NCBI GenBank assembly: GCA_031293105.1
Contig: JAUMSA010000192.1
Span: 1 to 15,162, forward strand
Source: Butyricicoccus sp.
Lineage (GTDB): Bacteria > Bacillota > Clostridia > Oscillospirales > Butyricicoccaceae
Length of the DNA stretch: 15,162 bases
Direction: 5' to 3'
The translations under genes were made by a program, and so were the position numbers. The notes under the pieces were generated by a model. It saw only the letters and a program-made list of their open reading frames with translations. It was not told the origin of the DNA and did not search any database. Positions 8,257 to 12,939 of the stretch are shown here, in pieces (the first letter of the stretch is position 1; each line of letters starts with the position of its first letter).

Positions 8257-8648
8257 TTGAACGCTTGACTGGCCACGGGATGATTCCAAGTTCGACCGTT
8301 GGAGCAGGGCAGAAGACAACCGAGACGGGAACTTTCGGCGACCTGCTGCGGCAGCGCATGGAATCGGTCGGTACGGCGCAGCCAGCGGCTCCCAAGGTCG
8401 AGTTTTCCAAGCATGCCCAGATGCGTGCCGAAGAACGCGGCATTGAGATGAGTACAGACTTGATTGACCGTTTGAGCGATTCAACCCAGCTCGCACAGGA
8501 AAAGGGCGCAAAAAATATCCTTGTTTTTGATGCAAGCCGGGCATTTATCGTGAATGTGCCACAAAACCGTGTGATCACGGCCATCTCACAAGATGAGATG
8601 CAGAACAACGTTTTTACCAACATCGACGGCGCTGTTCTTCTAAAATAA
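8253..8648 (+). CDS. Conserved small flagellar-operon protein, TIGR02530-type, function unknown
   Basis: This 131-residue protein resembles the TIGR02530 family of small proteins encoded between flgD and flgE in many Bacillota and other motile bacteria; its molecular role is not established. Hallmarks visible here are FSKHAQMRAEERGIEMS, then LAQEKGAKNILVFDASRAFI, VNVPQNRVITAI and the C-terminal NNVFTNIDGAVLLK, which match the family pattern (FS-HA--R---R-I, AFIVNV, VITA, VFTNIDGAV). The first 45 residues are variable and polar. There is no signal peptide or membrane segment. Its ATG overlaps the flgD stop by 4 bp, implying translational coupling and a role in hook assembly or export. I give no symbol because I am not sure of one. 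Confidence 0.85.
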   Translation: MIERLTGHGMIPSSTVGAGQKTTETGTFGDLLRQRMESVGTAQPAAPKVEFSKHAQMRAEERGIEMSTDLIDRLSDSTQLAQEKGAKNILVFDASRAFIVNVPQNRVITAISQDEMQNNVFTNIDGAVLLK

Positions 8649-8653
8649 GAGAA

Positions 8654-8730
8654 GAAGGCAGGTCCTTCGGGATGCTTTGAAGGTTTGTCCGTTTGACGGC
8701 CTTCGATAGCGCCACGTATTCCTCGGAAGG
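8654..8730 (+). other. Alternating GAAGG/CCTTC elements upstream of flgE
   Basis: Within the 98-bp gap before flgE the pentamers GAAGG (8654-8658), CCTTC (8664-8668), GAAGG (8679-8683), CCTTC (8700-8704) and GAAGG (8726-8730) alternate. Neighbouring elements can pair in different, mutually exclusive ways, and the last one overlaps the flgE ribosome binding site. This is a pattern read by eye; the stems are only 5 bp each. Confidence 0.35.
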
Positions 8731-8732
8731 AG
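8727..8732 (+). promoter_or_regulatory. Probable flgE ribosome binding site with long spacing
   Basis: AAGGAG lies 14 nt before ATG 8747, longer than usual. There is no in-frame start codon between them, and the family N-terminus fits ATG 8747. Confidence 0.5.
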
Positions 8733-8746
8733 AAGACAAACAACTT

Positions 8747-9841
8747 ATGACAGGTTCCATGTACGCTGCGATTGCGGGTCTTCAGACCCACATGCAGAAA
8801 ATGAATGTAATCGGCAACAACATTGCCAACGCAAATACCTATGGCTTTAAACCCGGTATTACTTCGTTTTCCGAATCCATGTACACGTCGATCAGCAACA
8901 GTACGGCTGGCGGCGCGGAGTATGGTGGCACTAATGCTTCCCAGATCGGTTATGGTTCGCAGGTTGCGTCCATTGATCTGAATATGACAGGTGGTACCTA
9001 TGCAATGACTGGTGTGCCGTCACACCTTTACTTGAACGGTAACGGTTTCTTCCTGGTGGGGAAGAAAGAGGAAGGTGTGTTACAGCCAAATGATTTAACT
9101 TTAAAACGTGTCGGTAATTTTTCGCTGGACTCGGATGGCTATTTGGTCGATAATAATGGCTACTGTGTCTATGGCTTTATGCCGCAGGGCGATGATGCTG
9201 GCAGGATTGTTAAGGATGCCGATGGGAATATTACGTGGGATACTTGCTTGCGTCCATTACGAGTACCGGTATCGGCACCGGCAGGGATTGATGGTGTTGA
9301 TGAGGGAACGGCGCTATATCCGACTCCTACACAAAATGCAACAGGAATTACATATCCCTATACGGATCAGGTTGACCCTGATGTGGATCGCATGACGAAT
9401 TTGAATGGCCTAAATATGAGTGTCGATAATAATGGTCTTGTAACATTGACGACACAAGATGGCTCTGCTGTAACGCTCGGCGTCATTGCCATTGGTAATG
9501 TTATTAACCCGAACGGTTTGACCAAGGAAAGCGATGGCTACTATAAGGCTGGTAACAATGCAGGTGATGTTTCGGTTGGTACTTGCGGAATGATCGTAGG
9601 GGGATACTTGAATAATGTTCCAGCACAGGATGATGGTACCACGCAGACCACGGGAGATGTCATGGCTCTGACCGGTGTTGGCGCCACCACCATTCTGTCT
9701 GGCGGTTTGGAAGCCTCCAAGACCGATATCGCCACCGAATTTGCTGATCTGATCACCACGCAGCGTGGGTTCCAGGCAAACACCAAAATCATTACGGTTA
9801 CCGATGAGATGCTTTCCGACCTGGTAAGCATGAAGCGTTAA
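8747..9841 (+). CDS. flgE: FlgE, flagellar hook protein
   Basis: FlgE polymerises into the hook, the universal joint between rod and filament, after export and under control of FlgD and FliK. With the start at ATG 8747 the protein has 364 residues and begins MTGSMYAAIAGLQTHMQKM, then NVIGNNIANANTYGFKPG, the classical hook/rod N-terminal helix. A TTG at 8693 would add 18 residues unlike any FlgE start, so it is not used. The C-terminus has the canonical axial helix with ATEFADLITTQRGFQANTK and ends SDLVSMKR. The central surface domain is variable, lower in GC than the flanks, and holds three cysteines (about 140, 167 and 280), which is unusual for an external axial protein. The gene is flanked on each side by a 98-bp gap with inverted repeats. 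Confidence 0.95.
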   Translation: MTGSMYAAIAGLQTHMQKMNVIGNNIANANTYGFKPGITSFSESMYTSISNSTAGGAEYGGTNASQIGYGSQVASIDLNMTGGTYAMTGVPSHLYLNGNGFFLVGKKEEGVLQPNDLTLKRVGNFSLDSDGYLVDNNGYCVYGFMPQGDDAGRIVKDADGNITWDTCLRPLRVPVSAPAGIDGVDEGTALYPTPTQNATGITYPYTDQVDPDVDRMTNLNGLNMSVDNNGLVTLTTQDGSAVTLGVIAIGNVINPNGLTKESDGYYKAGNNAGDVSVGTCGMIVGGYLNNVPAQDDGTTQTTGDVMALTGVGATTILSGGLEASKTDIATEFADLITTQRGFQANTKIITVTDEMLSDLVSMKR

Positions 9842-9859
9842 TTGAAATTTTACTACGTA

Positions 9860-9898
9860 TTCGGATGGTTCCTGCGGACGCGATTCGGCGCATCCGAA
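9860..9898 (+). other. 8-bp inverted repeat between flgE and flbD
   Basis: The arms TTCGGATG (9860-9867) and CATCCGAA (9891-9898) are a perfect match around a 23-nt loop in the 98-bp gap after flgE. No T-run follows, so it is not a typical intrinsic terminator. It could protect the 3' end of an flgE-containing mRNA or mark a processing site. Confidence 0.5.
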
Positions 9899-9939
9899 GG
9901 AAAATCCACAATCCAGTCAATGGGGAGGGGAGCGACACC

Positions 9940-10161
9940 ATGATTCGACTCACAAAGCTCAACCGTGAACAATTTTTGTTAAACCACATGCAAATCGAAA
10001 CCATTGAGATGATCCCTGAAACAAAGATTATTATGATGAACCATGATTATTATATCGTGCGGGAATCGCCGGAAAAGGTTGTGCATTTGATTCAGGACTA
10101 CACGGCGAAGGTGCGCGATATTTACCGCGAAATTTCGATTTCCGATCGGCGTGAAATCTAA
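9940..10161 (+). CDS. flbD: FlbD/SwrD-type small flagellar protein
   Basis: This 73-residue protein belongs to the FlbD (YlzI/SwrD) family found next to motA or flgE in many flagellar operons. In Bacillus subtilis SwrD is reported to increase motor power and swarming; its mechanism is not settled. The sequence MIRLTKLNREQFLLNHMQIE, followed by TIEMIPETKIIMMNHDYYIV, matches the family pattern (MI-LTRLNG--F-LN---IE-IE--PDT-I-L--G---VV). ATG 9940 is chosen because GGGGAGGGGAG lies 7 nt upstream and it gives the conserved N-terminus; a longer frame from 9865 runs through the inverted repeat and is not family-like. It precedes motA by 65 bp, consistent with a stator-related role. Confidence 0.9.
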   Translation: MIRLTKLNREQFLLNHMQIETIEMIPETKIIMMNHDYYIVRESPEKVVHLIQDYTAKVRDIYREISISDRREI

Positions 10162-10185
10162 CGATAGAGAAAACATTCTAACAAC

Positions 10186-10204
10186 CGTCCCTTGGCATGG
10201 GACG
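10186..10204 (+). other. Short hairpin between flbD and motA
   Basis: CGTCCC (10186-10191) and GGGACG (10199-10204) form a 6-bp stem with a 7-nt loop TTGGCAT, about 7 nt before the motA ribosome binding site GAGGAA. There is no T-run. It may influence motA translation or mRNA stability. Confidence 0.4.
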
Positions 10205-10226
10205 TCAGTAGAGGAATGAAGAAACG

Positions 10227-11078
10227 ATGAATTTAACTTTTATTCTTGGTATTGTCGGCGGCTTTGTTCTGCTGATTATCGGTATGTCAATCGGCAGCGG
10301 CGAAGGCGCGCTCTTTGGACTACTCCAGTTTGGGCAGCTAGCAAACTTTGCCGATGCAGCAAGTATTTTTATCGTACTGGGCGGTACCTTGGCAACCATT
10401 ATTGCAGGCAACCCTGGGAAAATGATTGCCAAGTTCCCGCGGCATATCGGTATCATCTTCAATCAGAAGAAGTTTAATCCGGCAGCAGTTATTGACGAAG
10501 CGGTCGAGTTTGCACAGATCGCACGTAAGAGCGGCCTGCTGGCTCTGGAAGAACGGGCCAATCAATTGGAAGATCCCTTCTTTAAAAAGGCCATCATGCT
10601 GATCGTCGATGGTAATGATTCGGACAAGGTACGGGAAATGCTGACCAGCGATATCGAACAGCTGAGCACCCGTCATGACGATGTAGCGTCCATGTACGAA
10701 AAGGCTTCGGCGGCCGCACCGGCATTCGGTATGGTTGGTACGCTGATCGGTCTGATTAACATGCTGGTTAACATGGACCCGGAAAGCGGTAGTTCCAGCA
10801 TCGGTAAGGATATGGGTACGGCTTTGATTACGACGTTCTATGGCGTTATCTTGGCAAACCTGATTTTTAACCCGATTGCAAATAACTTGCGTACCCGTGA
10901 TGAGGAAGAATGCCTTTGCCGCCAGCTTGTGGTGGAAGGCGTTATGGCAATCCAATCTGGTGAAAACCCGAAGTTTATTCGAGAGAAACTGGAAGGATTT
11001 TTGGAGCAGTCTGCTTCTGGCGATGGCGGCGGCAAGGGCCGCGGCAAAAAGAAGAAGTCCGGAGCCGATGAAGAATAA
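10227..11078 (+). CDS. motA: MotA, flagellar stator ion-channel subunit
   Basis: MotA surrounds MotB in the membrane and couples ion flow to torque on FliG. The 283-residue protein has four membrane segments: about 3-22, 46-62, 164-184 and 195-215. The cytoplasmic domain has RKSGLLALEE (Arg100, Glu109, counterparts of the charged FliG-contacting residues). TM3 begins with AAPAFGMVGTLIGLINML, including the conserved Pro165, and TM4 shows GTALITTFYGVILANLIFNP. The segment between TM1 and TM2 (about 23-45, SGEGALFGLLQFGQLANFAD) looks roughly 10-15 residues longer than in the MotA proteins I know. The tail is Gly/Lys-rich (270-277). It lies 34 bp before motB. Whether it carries H+ or Na+ cannot be decided here. 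Confidence 0.96.
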   Translation: MNLTFILGIVGGFVLLIIGMSIGSGEGALFGLLQFGQLANFADAASIFIVLGGTLATIIAGNPGKMIAKFPRHIGIIFNQKKFNPAAVIDEAVEFAQIARKSGLLALEERANQLEDPFFKKAIMLIVDGNDSDKVREMLTSDIEQLSTRHDDVASMYEKASAAAPAFGMVGTLIGLINMLVNMDPESGSSSIGKDMGTALITTFYGVILANLIFNPIANNLRTRDEEECLCRQLVVEGVMAIQSGENPKFIREKLEGFLEQSASGDGGGKGRGKKKKSGADEE

Positions 11079-11112
11079 AACAACGCTTCCAGTGAGGGGA
11101 TGATACAGGATT

Positions 11113-11883
11113 ATGAAGAGACGGAGAAAAGGCGGAGGCGGCGCGAACTGGCAGGATACATATGGTGATATGGTGACTTTGCTTCTCTGCTTCTTTGTTC
11201 TGCTGTATAGCATGTCAACGATCAATGAAACCAAATGGGCGATGGTCGTACAAAGTTTCCAGCGGGAAACGACATCGGAAACGATGGGCACACCGGGCCA
11301 GGGAACTGGGCTGGAGGACGAAGAAAAGGATACCGAGTCGATTACGGAAGAGGATGTCAATCAGGCGCTCGACCAAATCGCCATGGCGCTCAAGGATTAC
11401 AGCAATAAGAACAATCTCAATGAGCAGATGTCGGTCACAAGCGGTGCGGACTATGTCTTCATTACATTCCAAGATGCTGTATTTTTTGAGGGTGACAGCT
11501 ACACGCTGCTGGATTCTGGCAAGGCCATGCTCGATCAGGTTGCCCAGGCGATTGCTCCGCAGAGCAATCTGATTGATGAGCTGCGTGTCATGGGCCATAC
11601 CTCGCAAGGTTCCCCGACACAAGCCAACAATCCGACGGTAGACCGGTTCCTGGCCTCCAATCGTGCGGCTGTTGTTACCGTTTATTTGCAGGAAAAGAAC
11701 ATTATCGATCCGGATAAGCTGGTCAGCGTGGGGTATGGACAGTGGCGTCCGATCGCTGGTTTTGATACGGAGCAAGAACGTGCCCAAAACCGGAGAGTTG
11801 AAATCATGATTACGGGATTGGATCCGGAAAGTGCGGAAAATGGAGTTGAAAAGTATTTTTCCGTTCGAGAGGGCGATGAGTAA
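11113..11883 (+). CDS. motB: MotB, stator subunit with peptidoglycan-binding OmpA domain
   Basis: MotB forms the ion channel core with MotA and anchors the stator to peptidoglycan. The 256 residues show a short basic cytoplasmic N-terminus (MKRRRKGGGG), a single membrane helix at about 18-36 (YGDMVTLLLCFFVLLYSMS) with Asp19 as the likely ion-binding carboxylate, a plug/linker region, and a C-terminal OmpA-like domain. The latter has GHTSQGSP from Gly161, FLASNRAAVVTVYLQEK and QNRRVEI with Asn226-Arg227-Arg228. The Asp-to-Cys spacing and CFFVLL in the helix resemble the Na+-type PomB as I remember it, only suggestively. fliL, often found next, is missing; fliM starts 25 bp later. Confidence 0.95.
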   Translation: MKRRRKGGGGANWQDTYGDMVTLLLCFFVLLYSMSTINETKWAMVVQSFQRETTSETMGTPGQGTGLEDEEKDTESITEEDVNQALDQIAMALKDYSNKNNLNEQMSVTSGADYVFITFQDAVFFEGDSYTLLDSGKAMLDQVAQAIAPQSNLIDELRVMGHTSQGSPTQANNPTVDRFLASNRAAVVTVYLQEKNIIDPDKLVSVGYGQWRPIAGFDTEQERAQNRRVEIMITGLDPESAENGVEKYFSVREGDE

Positions 11884-11908
11884 GTGAAATTAAAGGATTT
11901 GTTGTACT

Positions 11909-12931
11909 ATGCCTGAAGTTTTATCGCAAAGCCAGATTGACGCATTGTTGTCCGCTGCGCGAAATGGCGAGATGGATATGTCATCGGATACGAAAAAATC
12001 GGATGAAGAAAAATACCCCAAATACGATTTTTACAGTCCGAAGAAATTTACACGCGATCGTCTGAAGATGATTAATAGCGTTTTTGAAAGCTATGTGCGG
12101 ATTTTATCCTCTCGGTTTAGCGCCTTGCTGCACATGTCGTGTGAGCTGGAAGTGGAATCAGTAGAAGAATTGCGGTATTTTGAGTTCTCAAATGCTCTTT
12201 CTGAACGAGATGTACTTACCTTGGTGGATAATTCCATCGATGACGCGGCCGATAAAGAACCGATTTTGTTCCACATCACAACCGGTATTATGCTGAGCAT
12301 GATCGACCGGTTGCTGGGCGGAAGCGGTGACGTGGAAGGCGAGGTCGGATCGGATTATCAATATACTGACATCGAACTGCGTCTGTATACCGATTTTATG
12401 GGCAGCCTGGTCGACGGCTTGTCCAACGCATGGCGCAATTACATTGACATTGATTTTAGCTTTCAGCGGGTTGAGGTCAATCCCACACTGGTGCAGTTGA
12501 TTGGACTGGAAGAGGCGGTCGTCATTGTCGGCCTGACCATCCACACCCCGGTGAGTAAAGGCCGATTCAGTATCTGCTTGCCGGGTACCATGCTGAGTGA
12601 TATTTTCAGTCAGATGAACCGGGAGACTGCGAGTCTCCGGCAGCCAAACAAGCAGGACAGCGAAGAGATTATGGATTATCTGCGCGGTTCGGACTTGGAG
12701 ATTACTGCCGAGTTTCAACATACAACGCTTCAGCTTTCAGATATCTTCCATCTGCATGTGGGCGATGTGATCTGTCTGGATCAGCCGAAGGATTCCAAGG
12801 TGTTCCTCAATATCGGAGGAAAGCGTTGGTTTGACGGCAAAATGGGTGTATTCCAAAAAAATAAAGCGGTTCGGATAGACCAGACGTATGTACTGCCCGA
12901 ATTGGAAAACTTGCAGGATAAAGGAGAGTAG
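11909..12931 (+). CDS. fliM: FliM, flagellar motor switch protein
   Basis: FliM forms the wall of the C-ring, binds CheY-P at its N-terminus and contacts FliG with its middle domain. The 340-residue product shows the N-terminal CheY-binding peptide LSQSQIDALLSA at 5-16, which has Gln9 where the usual LSQ-EID motif has Glu. It then shows KKFTRDRLKMINSVFESYVR and LEVESVEELRYFEFSNAL. The CheC-like middle domain has IDRLLGGSGD and YTDIELRLYTDFMGSLVDGL, and the C-terminal SpoA domain (ITAEFQHTTLQLSDIFHLHV, then GDVICLDQP and LNIGGKRWFDGKMGVFQKN) is intact. ATG 11909 is preceded by AAAGGA at 11892-11897. The fliY ribosome binding site AAGGAGAG overlaps its last codons. Confidence 0.97.
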   Translation: MPEVLSQSQIDALLSAARNGEMDMSSDTKKSDEEKYPKYDFYSPKKFTRDRLKMINSVFESYVRILSSRFSALLHMSCELEVESVEELRYFEFSNALSERDVLTLVDNSIDDAADKEPILFHITTGIMLSMIDRLLGGSGDVEGEVGSDYQYTDIELRLYTDFMGSLVDGLSNAWRNYIDIDFSFQRVEVNPTLVQLIGLEEAVVIVGLTIHTPVSKGRFSICLPGTMLSDIFSQMNRETASLRQPNKQDSEEIMDYLRGSDLEITAEFQHTTLQLSDIFHLHVGDVICLDQPKDSKVFLNIGGKRWFDGKMGVFQKNKAVRIDQTYVLPELENLQDKGE

Positions 12932-12939
12932 CAATAAAA

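Noticed and set aside
8693..8746. TTG start for flgE at 8693
   Set aside because: The extra 18 residues are unlike any FlgE N-terminus, and the conserved hook start follows ATG 8747.
9842..9870. Possible promoter after flgE (TTGAAA at 9842)
   Set aside because: No -10 element resembling TATAAT occurs at 16-18 bp spacing.
9865..9939. Longer flbD N-terminus from ATG 9865
   Set aside because: The extra 25 residues are not FlbD-like, and a strong ribosome binding site lies just before ATG 9940.
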